Counted from the stretch's first letter, positions 1-5,773 are shown. The stretch is DNA of 5,773 nucleotides from Cytophagales bacterium (GCA_022360235.1 JAKSDE010000315.1:1-5773); one strand, 5' to 3'. Notes: generated by a model from the sequence alone, not told the origin. Made by a program: numbers and translations.

Positions 1-1
1 C

Positions 2-886
2 CTCGTTCAGCCCAAGTTCATTTTTTTCATAAAATACGAATTTTGGTATCACTACCTGAATGAAGCCCAAAGTTTAAATATTCCTACCTTCCTCATCGCT
101 GCTATATTCCGAAAAGAGCAACTCTTTTTTAAGCCGTATGGAAAAATCTTTCGAAAGATGCTACAAAAATTCAAACACATCTTCGTACAAAATAAAGCTT
201 CTATTCACTTACTTCAGCAAATCAATATTCAACAGGTTACCGACAGTGGAGACACAAGATTTGACAGCGTACAGGAAATTCGTATGCAAGTGGTACCTAT
301 ACCGCTTATAGAAAAATTTAAGTTAGCTACACCTTTATTAGTTATTGGGAGTAGCTGGCCAGAAGATATCGCTGTACTCCTCCCCTATATCAACCAGACA
401 GAAAATAAAATAAAATTCATTATTGCCCCCCATGAAATTAACGAGCATGCGATCAATGCGTTGCAGCAAAAAATTTGGAAGCCTATTATACGATTCTCTG
501 GCGCTGCTAGTGTTGCTATTCAGAATTTTGAGGTACTCATCATCGATAACATAGGGATGCTTGCTGCTCTCTACCAATATGCCGACTTTGCTTATGTAGG
601 CGGCGCTTTCAAACAAGGCCTACACAATATTCTAGAACCTGCTACTTTTGGTATGCCTATTTTCTTTGGAAATAAAAAATACGATAGCTTTCCAGAAGCC
701 TGTGATTTGATTGAGCAAGGGTGTGCCTTTGCCATAACTGATGCTGAACATTTTCAAAAAAAATTTAGTGAAATCTATGAAAATCTTTCTATCCAAAAAG
801 CAATTGCACAGAAAACCGCCCACTATGTGGCCTGTAACACAGGTGCTACAGAAAAAATTATGGCCCATTTAAAAATTGTAGTATAA
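2..886 (+). CDS. waaA: 3-deoxy-D-manno-octulosonic acid (KDO) transferase, C-terminal 294 residues
   Basis: WaaA (KdtA) transfers KDO from CMP-KDO to lipid A precursor at the inner face of the cytoplasmic membrane. The reading frame is open from base 2, so the gene starts left of the window; an ATG at 158 is internal. Upstream codons read as conserved family sequence (IKYEFWYHYL, then IPTFLIAAIFR and FFKPYGKIFRKML). The C-terminal GT-B half carries an APHE motif (425-436), a DNIGMLAALY segment (about 547-577) and a GGAFxxGxHNxLEPAxxGxP block (about 599-658), the sugar-nucleotide binding signature of the family. Family members are about 410 residues, so roughly 115 N-terminal residues, including the catalytic Glu region, lie outside. 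The product implies that LPS core synthesis is retained. pcm follows 105 bases downstream. The family call is firm; the true start cannot be seen. Confidence 0.93.
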   Translation, partial: LVQPKFIFFIKYEFWYHYLNEAQSLNIPTFLIAAIFRKEQLFFKPYGKIFRKMLQKFKHIFVQNKASIHLLQQINIQQVTDSGDTRFDSVQEIRMQVVPIPLIEKFKLATPLLVIGSSWPEDIAVLLPYINQTENKIKFIIAPHEINEHAINALQQKIWKPIIRFSGAASVAIQNFEVLIIDNIGMLAALYQYADFAYVGGAFKQGLHNILEPATFGMPIFFGNKKYDSFPEACDLIEQGCAFAITDAEHFQKKFSEIYENLSIQKAIAQKTAHYVACNTGATEKIMAHLKIVV

Positions 887-991
887 AAGCAATGCTTGCT
901 ACGCTATAAAGACAAAGGACTTAACAACAACCTAAGAAGAATAAATTTTCAAATTTGTTATCTTTACTAAAATTTTCGAATAAGCTTCCAC

Positions 992-1651
992 ATGATTCTA
1001 GAAGATAATTATAGGTATAAAGGTATGCGGAAGAGCTTGGTGAAGCAGTTGAGAGATAAGGGAATTAAGACCGAGCAGGTGTTAGAAGCAATTCAAAAAG
1101 TGCCTAGGCATTTTTTTTTCGATGATACTTTTTTAGAATATGCCTATGAGGACAAAGCATTTCCTATAGAAGAAGGGCAAACGATCTCACAGCCCTATAC
1201 TGTTGCCTTTCAAACCGAGTTATTAGCTATACAAAAAAATGATAAGGTATTAGAGGTCGGTACGGGCTCGGGTTATCAAAGCTGCATATTGCTAGAGCTG
1301 GGAGCAAAAGTGTTTACGGTGGAGTACCAAAAAAAACTCTATCAACGTGTTAAAGATTTTCTGCCGACAATCAACTATTATCCGCGTATCTTTTGGGGAG
1401 ATGGAACAAAGGGTCTCCCTCAGTTTATGCCCTACAATAAAATTATAGTAACAGCTGGTGCACCTGCTATCCCCCCTTCTTTGATTCACCAACTCAAAGA
1501 AGGAGGAATACTCGTCATTCCAGTAGGTAGTAAACAAAATCAGATAATGATACGTATAACTAAAAAATATGACAACCAATTTAAAAAGGAAAATTTTCAT
1601 ACTTTTAGCTTTGTTCCTTTGCGAGGAGAAGAAGGGTGGCATGATCAGTAG
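992..1651 (+). CDS. pcm: protein-L-isoaspartate O-methyltransferase
   Basis: This cytosolic enzyme uses S-adenosylmethionine to methylate isoaspartyl residues in aged proteins, starting their repair. The 219-residue length is normal for the family. Visible features are the TISQPY substrate-binding segment (residues 64-69), the SAM-binding motif VLEVGTGSGYQ (86-96), a GDGTKGLP motif (136-143) followed by YNKIIVTAGAPAIPP, and the C-terminal FVPLRGEEGW. The start at 992 is chosen because Bacteroidetes homologues begin with a similar EDxYRxKGxR segment; Met12 (1025) is a weaker alternative. No Shine-Dalgarno sequence precedes it, which is usual in this phylum. It could be co-transcribed with waaA: same strand, a 105-base gap and only a weak AGCAA/TTGCT hairpin between. 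No key residue appears to be missing. Confidence 0.95.
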   Translation: MILEDNYRYKGMRKSLVKQLRDKGIKTEQVLEAIQKVPRHFFFDDTFLEYAYEDKAFPIEEGQTISQPYTVAFQTELLAIQKNDKVLEVGTGSGYQSCILLELGAKVFTVEYQKKLYQRVKDFLPTINYYPRIFWGDGTKGLPQFMPYNKIIVTAGAPAIPPSLIHQLKEGGILVIPVGSKQNQIMIRITKKYDNQFKKENFHTFSFVPLRGEEGWHDQ

Positions 1652-1867
1652 CCAATAACCGAGCAACGCAAAGGTAAAAGTAGGCAAAGAGGCTTAATGT
1701 ACCTAATAAAAATTCCTATAATATGAAAATTTAAAAAATTACAAAATAGTATATACGTAAATATAATTGTTTGTATATTAGCAGTCTCTAAAAAATAGAT
1801 CTGATTCTCATGGCTAAGAGAAGATTTATCAATAACTAATACTGTTTTCATAATTAACATAACTAAA
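1652..1867. other. AT-rich intergenic region upstream of the nucleotide transporter
   Basis: This 216-base spacer has no convincing coding potential; open frames across it are hydrophobic shadows of AT-rich sequence. It should hold the promoter of the transporter gene, but I found no good match to the Bacteroidetes TTG / TAnnTTTG consensus on the + strand. The nearest candidate, GTTTG at about 1769, lacks the TA at the right distance. On the - strand there is an exact -7-like TACCTTTG (1676-1669), but no TTG at the expected distance, so an antisense promoter towards pcm is only a weak possibility. A small TTCTC/GAGAA inverted repeat lies at 1805-1822. Confidence 0.4.
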
Positions 1868-3376
1868 ATGGAAAATAATAAAGAGTTTGGGAAAATAAGG
1901 AGCATAATCTTTCCTATATATAGGGAAGAACTAAGAAAGTTTATTCCTTTAAGTTTGACTTTTTTCTTTATATCTTTTAATTATGCTGCGCTTAGAAATC
2001 TCAAAGATATGTTTCTTATAGAGAGCGCTGGATCAGAGGCTATCTACTATTTAAAGGTAGCAGGTGTATTACCAACAGTCATCCTCTTCACAATTATCTA
2101 TAGTAAAATCACCAGCTTTTTAGGAAGAGACGGTAGGTTTAATGTGGTGATAATATACTTTCTATCATTCTTTGCTATTTTTTTATTTTTTCTCTTACCT
2201 TCCTTAGAAGCCCTAAAACTGAATGCCGTAGCTGACTACTTAAACACTAGGTTTTCGGATTTCAAGGGGTTGTGGGAAGCCATTAGGATTTGGCCACTCT
2301 CTCTATTTTACATCAATGCAGAAGCCTGGGGTACCTTTGCCTTATCTGTACTTTTTTGGACATTTGCTAATGATATTATAAGTGTTGGGGAGTCTAAAAG
2401 ATTTTACAGCTTCTTAGCCATTGGTGCTAATGTAGGACTTATTGTAGCAGGATTCTTACTAAAGATGGTAGGAAAACACTTCAATTTAATGCTGGGTATG
2501 GTTTTAGTTTTAGGAGTTATCTTACTAATTGTCTATAATCTTTTTTCTCGAGATATAAGAAAACACCCCGAACTTTATCAAGTAGTACAAAAACCAAAGA
2601 AAAAGAAAGTAAAGCTGTCATTCAAGGAATCATTTAAGTTCTTAATGAAATCAGAGTATTTAGGATTAGTGGCCATTTTGGTAATATCTTATGGTATGGT
2701 CACCAGTCTATTTGAATCAGTCTGGAAGAGTCAAATTGAAAAACTATTCATTGAAAGAGGGGGCGATAGGGGTATTTTAGGAGAGATATATGCCAATCAA
2801 AGCATCTTTATAGGAATAACCACTACCTTACTGGTATTGTTTCTATCTGCTCCTATCATGCGTAAAGGATGGCGTTTTGCTGCCTTAATAACCCCTATAG
2901 TAGCTTCAATAGGAGGTGTTTTGTTCTTTGGATTTATGATTTTTGGAGAGTATTTCAAGGGCATTTCAGCTTTTTTCGGTGTAACACCCCTGTTTATCAT
3001 CGTTATTTTTGGTCTTATCAATGTTACCTTCATAAAGTCAGCTAAGTATACCTTGTTCGATCCTACCAAAGAAGCTACCTACATTCCTTTAGATGAAGAG
3101 TCTAAGATCAGAGGTAAAGCAGCCGTAGATGGTGTAGGTTCTCGCTTGGGCAAAAGCTTAGGTTCTTTCCTCTTAACAACGTGGGTGGTTCCCTTTCTTG
3201 GAGGTGGTAAGATAGATAATGTTAAGCAATATATACTTGTCTTAATAGCTTTAGTCCTAATAGGGTGGATTATAGCTGTTAAAAAGCTAAATGTAAAATT
3301 TCAGGCACTTACTAAAAAAGTAGAGAATGAAAATGAAACACCCACTAATGCAGTGAAGCAAGCTGAGCACGTGTAA
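1868..3376 (+). CDS. NTT-family nucleotide transporter (ATP/ADP translocase type)
   Basis: This 502-residue integral inner-membrane protein belongs to the ATP:ADP antiporter family found in plastids, Chlamydiae, Rickettsiae and Amoebophilaceae. In the classic case it exchanges host ATP for bacterial ADP; other paralogues import other nucleotides. About ten to twelve hydrophobic segments are visible. Family landmarks are FFFISFNYAALRNLKD near the N-terminus (Lys46), INAEAWG (Glu152), and KYTLFDPTKEATYIPLD (about 393-409) followed by KIRGKAAVDGVGSRLGKS. The charged residues in these blocks correspond to positions known to matter for exchange in plant and chlamydial homologues. A lysine-rich cytosolic loop (PKKKKVK) follows the sixth helix region, and the tail is hydrophilic. 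The ATG at 1868 gives the normal N-terminus. A 20-bp palindrome sits directly after the stop codon. Membership is firm; the exact substrate cannot be assigned from sequence alone. Confidence 0.95.
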   Translation: MENNKEFGKIRSIIFPIYREELRKFIPLSLTFFFISFNYAALRNLKDMFLIESAGSEAIYYLKVAGVLPTVILFTIIYSKITSFLGRDGRFNVVIIYFLSFFAIFLFFLLPSLEALKLNAVADYLNTRFSDFKGLWEAIRIWPLSLFYINAEAWGTFALSVLFWTFANDIISVGESKRFYSFLAIGANVGLIVAGFLLKMVGKHFNLMLGMVLVLGVILLIVYNLFSRDIRKHPELYQVVQKPKKKKVKLSFKESFKFLMKSEYLGLVAILVISYGMVTSLFESVWKSQIEKLFIERGGDRGILGEIYANQSIFIGITTTLLVLFLSAPIMRKGWRFAALITPIVASIGGVLFFGFMIFGEYFKGISAFFGVTPLFIIVIFGLINVTFIKSAKYTLFDPTKEATYIPLDEESKIRGKAAVDGVGSRLGKSLGSFLLTTWVVPFLGGGKIDNVKQYILVLIALVLIGWIIAVKKLNVKFQALTKKVENENETPTNAVKQAEHV

Positions 3377-3396
3377 ATAAGCCTGCGCAGGCTTAT
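3377..3396. terminator. perfect 20-bp palindrome, probable terminator of the transporter gene
   Basis: ATAAGCCTGCGCAGGCTTAT is a perfect inverted repeat beginning at the base after the transporter stop codon. In RNA it forms an 8-bp stem with a GCGC loop, and it reads the same on both strands. No immediate U-tract follows; T-rich sequence comes about 15 bases later (TTTTT at 3413-3417). It could be an imperfect intrinsic terminator or a 3'-end stabilising hairpin. As a DNA palindrome it could also be a protein-binding site. Confidence 0.5.
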
Positions 3397-3424
3397 AGTT
3401 CCTAGTTTCGAGTTTTTAGTTCCG
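3397..3424 (+). repeat. four tandem AGTTNNN heptamers (left array)
   Basis: Four consecutive 7-base units read AGTTCCT, AGTTTCG, AGTTTTT and AGTTCCG, directly abutting the palindrome. Bases 3409-3424 match the reverse complement of 3630-3645 at 15 of 16 positions, so this array is one arm of an inverted repeat around the transposase remnant. Its origin is unknown. Confidence 0.7.
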
Positions 3425-3434
3425 TATGCTTTTA

Positions 3435-3623
3435 TTAAACAAGCAACGGCATATGATTCAGTATATTCCCTGCCTTAGAGAATCATTTGGATCGACGGTT
3501 GAAACGCGCCAAATTATCCCTCATACCACTATTACTCGATGCTATCAAGTGGGTTTGAGCCGTGGTCATATACTGCTAATCTCAAGGAGCCTCAGCCCCC
3601 TTATGTGTTTTGAAAGCAACATC
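3435..3623 (-). pseudogene. degenerate transposase C-terminus, tentatively IS1-type
   Basis: Read on the - strand in one continuous frame from 3623, this stretch gives DVAFKTHKGAEAP, then two stop codons (TGA, TAG), then THLIASSNSGMRDNLARFNRR, SK, a TGA stop, FSKAGNILNHMPLLV and tandem TAA stops at 3437-3432. The block NSxxRDNLARFNRRxKxFSKA resembles the conserved C-terminal end of IS1-type DDE transposases (NxxLRxxLARxxRKTxxFSKS). The third stop replaces a position usually Cys, Arg or similar. Three in-frame stops and loss of the catalytic domain show it is dead. It fills almost exactly the space between the two heptamer arrays. The transposase origin is probable; the family name is from memory and less sure. 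The open frame on the opposite + strand (3426-3638) has no recognisable protein and is a shadow of this remnant. Confidence 0.55.
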
Positions 3624-3643
3624 AGAACTCGGAACTAAGAACT
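3623..3643 (-). repeat. three tandem AGTTCNN heptamers (right array, inverted)
   Basis: On the - strand three consecutive units read AGTTCTT, AGTTCCG and AGTTCTG. They are inverted relative to the array at 3397-3424 and end where the transposase-like frame begins. The first unit encodes the last two serine codons of fabI, and its junction with the second forms the TAG stop (3637-3635). The arm including flanking bases (3630-3645) could pair with 3409-3424 over 16 bp with one G-U wobble in + strand RNA. Confidence 0.7.
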
Positions 3644-4468
3644 CGGATTAGTTTTGTCATGCGGATATAGGCTAGTAATAACAGCTTCTGTAATACCCGA
3701 AGAAGAGAATCCGCCATCATGCATCAGATTTTGCATGGTTACCATCCTACTCAAATCAGAAAACATCAGTACGATATAGTTGGCACAGTCTGTTGCACTA
3801 GCATTACCCAGGGGAGACATCTTATGGGCATATTCATAAAATACATCAAAGCCAGGTACACCACGCCCCGCAGTGGTCATAGTAGGTGATTGAGAAATGG
3901 TATTAACCCGCACTTTCTTCTTGGCAAATCGATAACCATAGCTTCTAGCAATAGATTCAAGTACAGCTTTAGCTTGTGCCATATCTGAGTAGTCGGGAAA
4001 AGTCCTTTGTGCAGCGATGTAAGAAAGCGCAAGAATAGAGCCCCACGCATTCATAGCATCTAGCTTTTCTGCTACATGCATCACTTTGTGGAATGACAAA
4101 GCTGATACATCGAGTGTTTTCATAAACCACGCATAGTCTAAATCTCCATAAGATTTTTTCTTTCTAACATTAGGACTCATGCCAATAGCGTGCAAGACAA
4201 AGTCAAGCTTACCTCCTAGTACTTCTATCGAGCGATTGAATAAGTTTTCTAAGTCTTCTATAGAAGTAGCATCCGCTGGAATGACTGCTGCCTTACATTC
4301 TTCTGCCAATTGATGAATACCTCCCATCCTTAAAGCAATAGAGGCATTGGTTAATGTGAATGTACCTCCCTCTTCTTTGATTTTTTTGGCAGCCTGCCAT
4401 GCAATAGAATTTTCATCTAAAGCACCAAATACAATCCCTTTTTTACCTTTCAACAAGTTATAAGTCAT
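3635..4468 (-). CDS. fabI: enoyl-[acyl-carrier-protein] reductase (NADH), FabI type
   Basis: FabI carries out the last reduction of each round of type II fatty acid synthesis in the cytosol, reducing trans-2-enoyl-ACP with NADH. The 277-residue protein is a short-chain dehydrogenase fold member. The cofactor-binding start is GIVFGALDENSIAW (residues 11-24), followed by PADAT (64-68) and the strand LHAIGMSPNVR. The catalytic set is Tyr150 and the Tyr160-x6-Lys167 pair (DYSDMAQAK), matching E. coli Tyr146, Tyr156 and Lys163. SQSPTMTTAGRGVPGF is the flexible substrate loop and HDGGFSS lies near the C-terminus. The ATG at 4468 gives the usual Bacteroidetes N-terminus (M-x-YNLLKGK). The tail, ending NPSS, is longer than the 262-residue E. 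coli enzyme, and its last codons come from a repeat array. It is divergent from tag and convergent with the transporter gene. Confidence 0.96.
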   Translation of the reverse strand: MTYNLLKGKKGIVFGALDENSIAWQAAKKIKEEGGTFTLTNASIALRMGGIHQLAEECKAAVIPADATSIEDLENLFNRSIEVLGGKLDFVLHAIGMSPNVRKKKSYGDLDYAWFMKTLDVSALSFHKVMHVAEKLDAMNAWGSILALSYIAAQRTFPDYSDMAQAKAVLESIARSYGYRFAKKKVRVNTISQSPTMTTAGRGVPGFDVFYEYAHKMSPLGNASATDCANYIVLMFSDLSRMVTMQNLMHDGGFSSSGITEAVITSLYPHDKTNPSS

Positions 4469-4510
4469 AGCAATTTTAATTTGTTGTACTTTATTTAATT
4501 CTTAACTCAT

Positions 4511-4532
4511 CCCACCGTATGTACCGGTTGGG
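4511..4532 (-). promoter_or_regulatory. hairpin in the fabI leader
   Basis: CCCACCG and CGGTTGGG form an imperfect inverted repeat (7 bp with one bulged base, 7-base loop) in the untranslated stretch before fabI. No T-run follows on either strand, so it does not look like an intrinsic terminator. If transcription starts near 4603 it would lie within the 5' leader of the fabI mRNA about 45 bases before the start codon. A regulatory role is conjecture. Confidence 0.3.
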
Positions 4533-4609
4533 TCTATCGAACACAAGCTTTGTTTTCAAACGCAATAATAGCGGTTGGCTGCTTAACTATACGATAAATT
4601 CGCATACTA

Positions 4610-4639
4610 CAAAAGTAACTATTTAAGAAAAATTACCAC
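4610..4639 (-). promoter_or_regulatory. candidate Bacteroidetes-type promoter for fabI
   Basis: On the - strand TACTTTTG (4617-4610) matches the Bacteroidetes -7 consensus TAnnTTTG exactly. Nineteen bases upstream is GTG (4639-4637), which matches two of three bases of the -33 TTG element. Transcription would start near 4603 and give a leader of about 135 bases before the fabI ATG. The spacing and the -7 box are good and the -33 element is weak. Confidence 0.45.
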
Positions 4640-4765
4640 CTTTTCTCTTGAAAAAATTAGTAGTATCATTAACCATAAAAAACTAAGGAGTGAGTAACGA
4701 TTATTCTAGGTTCTCTCAAATGGAAAAATCACGTAGTCAACAAATAAAGTGATAAAAAATAAGGT

Positions 4766-5347
4766 ATGCCAGGTATTGCAAACAAAATGAGATGCCCATG
4801 GGTCAACACAGCTTTTCCAGTCTATGTAAAATACCATGACGAAGAATGGGGGGTACCTGTACATAACGATACCTTACACTTTGAATTGCTCACCTTAGAA
4901 GGGGCACAAGCAGGCTTGCGTTGGCTCACCATACTACAAAAAAGGACAGGCTATCGCCAAGCTTTCGCGCATTTTGCAGTGGAAAAAGTAGCTAATTTCA
5001 AGAAAGGAGCACTCGAAAAGCTATGTGAAGATGCAAGAATCGTAAGAAATAGATTAAAAATTCAGGCTACAGTGAACAATGCAAAACACTTTCTTAAGAT
5101 ACAAGAAGAATTCGGAAGCTTCGATCATTATATCTGGCGTTTTGTAGAGGGCCAACCCATCATTAATCACTGGAAGCACATCAACGCCGTACCACCCTCT
5201 ACAAAACTATCTGACCAAATTAGCAAAGATTTGAAACAAAGAGGTTTTAAATTTGTAGGAAGTACGATTATCTACGCTTATTTACAAGCAGTAGGCTTAG
5301 TGAATGATCATACAGTAGATTGCTTCCGGCATAAAGAATTGCTGTAA
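4766..5347 (+). CDS. tag: 3-methyladenine DNA glycosylase I
   Basis: Tag removes N3-methyladenine from alkylated DNA, opening base excision repair. The protein is 193 residues, close to the E. coli length (187). The family signature is complete: RCPWV with zinc ligand Cys10, YHDEEWG with His24, the catalytic and base-binding segment LTLEGAQAGLRW with Glu45 (E. coli Glu38) and Trp53, RNRLKI, SKDLKQRGFKFVGSTIIYAYLQAVGLVNDH with His182, and Cys186 completing the zinc site. Start: the ATG at 4766 has only an AAGG immediately before it. Met8 at 4787 would give MRCPWV, closer to typical N-termini, and is a real alternative. The gene has its own 297-base upstream region shared with divergent fabI; no clear promoter was found on this strand. 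Nothing suggests inactivation. Confidence 0.95.
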   Translation: MPGIANKMRCPWVNTAFPVYVKYHDEEWGVPVHNDTLHFELLTLEGAQAGLRWLTILQKRTGYRQAFAHFAVEKVANFKKGALEKLCEDARIVRNRLKIQATVNNAKHFLKIQEEFGSFDHYIWRFVEGQPIINHWKHINAVPPSTKLSDQISKDLKQRGFKFVGSTIIYAYLQAVGLVNDHTVDCFRHKELL

Positions 5348-5542
5348 AGCTACGAGGGTGAAACACTTGTTGTTTTGTAAATTGATAGTTCCTATAGCGA
5401 TGCTTGAGGGATAAAAAAGGGAGCGAGGAAGAAAATTTGGTGTAAATTTAAGAGAGGGGGAGGAAACCTGTGGCTCACAGCATCTCGAAGAAGTGTTGTG
5501 CGTAGAAAAACTACGAGAAAAAAATAGACAAATAAAAAAATC
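5348..5542. other. intergenic region with purine-rich stretch and two small hairpins
   Basis: Bases 5405-5467 are strongly purine-rich on the + strand (runs such as AAAAAAGGGAGCGAGGAAGAAAA). Two small perfect stem-loops follow: CTGTG-GCT-CACAG at 5468-5480 and CGTAG-AAAAA-CTACG at 5501-5515, the latter followed by an A-rich tract leading into the next start codon. No U-tract terminator and no TAnnTTTG promoter box were found. A frame without stops crosses the region but has no start codon and no recognisable product. Confidence 0.35.
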
Positions 5543-5773
5543 ATGGAAACATCCCTGGCCCACTTACCAGAAAACAAGCAAGAAGAATTAGCGCTTATCA
5601 AAAAAATTATTCTGGAGTATGTCAAAGAAACAGCGATGATCATCCTGTTTGGCAGCTACGCTAGGGGCGAGTGGATAGAAGATTGCTATGTTGAAGATGG
5701 AACGACTTATACCTACATCAGCGATTTTGACATTCTGGTGGTGACCAAAAATGCCAAGGCGGCCAAATGTAAC
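5543..5773 (+). CDS. nucleotidyltransferase (MNT)-domain protein, N-terminal 77 residues; probable MNT-HEPN fusion
   Basis: The frame opens with ATG at 5543 after an A-rich, Shine-Dalgarno-free leader and is still open at the right edge. Residues 32-38 (MIILFGS) and 60-66 (SDFDILV) form the core of a DNA polymerase beta-type minimal nucleotidyltransferase: the Gly37-Ser38 motif and the metal-binding pair Asp61 and Asp63. Between them is a longer segment than in classic MNT proteins (22 residues from Ser38 to Asp61), with the pattern ARGEWIED-x-YVEDG-x3-YxYISDFD. From memory, this extended form, preceded by LPExKQEELALI, is typical of Bacteroidetes proteins of about 300 residues in which a C-terminal HEPN domain follows. 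MNT/HEPN pairs are known as toxin-antitoxin systems in which the MNT enzyme modifies the HEPN toxin. The HEPN half cannot be seen here, so the fusion is inferred. The nucleotidyltransferase fold itself is well supported. Confidence 0.8.
   Translation, partial: METSLAHLPENKQEELALIKKIILEYVKETAMIILFGSYARGEWIEDCYVEDGTTYTYISDFDILVVTKNAKAAKCN

Noticed and set aside
888..900. AGCAA-TGC-TTGCT hairpin after waaA as a terminator
   Set aside because: Only a 5-bp stem with a 3-base loop and no T-run; too weak to call.
1669..1676. TACCTTTG on the - strand, an exact Bacteroidetes -7 box pointing into pcm
   Set aside because: No TTG or close variant lies 19-21 bases upstream and no gene begins downstream; kept only as a weak antisense possibility.
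1645..1905. 86-residue hydrophobic - strand frame across the pcm/transporter spacer
   Set aside because: It overlaps both genes, and its hydrophobicity reflects AT-rich sequence read antisense; no family pattern is seen.
3426..3638. 70-residue + strand open frame between the transporter gene and fabI
   Set aside because: It lies opposite the transposase-like frame, has no recognisable motif and its composition is explained by the antisense reading.
4684..4752. AAGGAG followed by a GTG-started 20-codon frame upstream of tag
   Set aside because: The AAGGAG overlaps the GTG instead of being spaced from it, and the peptide matches nothing I know.
5417..5588. + strand frame of about 57 codons without stops upstream of and overlapping the MNT gene
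   Set aside because: It has no ATG, overlaps a well-supported gene in another frame, and its Lys/Glu/Arg richness follows from the purine-rich DNA.
5543..5773. Base composition as a sign of horizontal transfer of the MNT-type gene
   Set aside because: A hand count gives about 43% GC, higher than a sampled part of the transporter gene but similar to sampled tag sequence, so there is no clear contrast.
1..5773. tRNA, rRNA or CRISPR array
   Set aside because: No T-loop/cloverleaf pattern, no rRNA-like blocks and no regularly spaced direct repeats were found on either strand.

Overview
The window comes from an AT-rich genome of the phylum Bacteroidetes, most likely a host-dependent member of the Amoebophilaceae (Amoebophilus/Cardinium-like). 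Three things point there. The FabI, Pcm and WaaA proteins have the sequence style of Bacteroidetes homologues. Genes have A-rich upstream regions without clear Shine-Dalgarno sites. A nucleotide transporter (NTT) of the ATP/ADP translocase family is present, a hallmark of obligate intracellular bacteria. The lineage is inferred from remembered family patterns, not from a database search.

Layout, left to right. The 3' part of waaA (KDO transferase, lipopolysaccharide core) runs in from the left edge to 886. It is followed by pcm (protein-L-isoaspartate O-methyltransferase, 992-1651) and the NTT gene (1868-3376), all on the + strand. fabI (enoyl-ACP reductase, 3635-4468) is on the - strand and converges on the NTT gene. 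A 297-base divergent region then separates fabI from tag (3-methyladenine DNA glycosylase I, 4766-5347, +). At the right edge, a + strand nucleotidyltransferase-domain gene begins at 5543 and runs out of the window; it resembles the N-terminus of Bacteroidetes MNT-HEPN fusion proteins.

The most structured non-coding stretch is the convergent NTT/fabI interval (3377-3634). It starts with a perfect 20-bp palindrome right after the NTT stop codon, followed by four tandem AGTTNNN heptamers. Next comes a degenerate transposase C-terminus on the - strand with in-frame stops, tentatively IS1-type. Three more heptamers in inverted orientation close the interval. The right-hand heptamer array overlaps the end of fabI and supplies its last two codons and its stop codon.

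The intact genes are mostly housekeeping functions (envelope lipid and LPS synthesis, protein repair, DNA repair) plus one host-interaction function, nucleotide import. I see no operon-like defence island. The only candidate for an accessory system is the truncated MNT-type gene at the right edge. I found no tRNA, rRNA, CRISPR array or intact insertion sequence.
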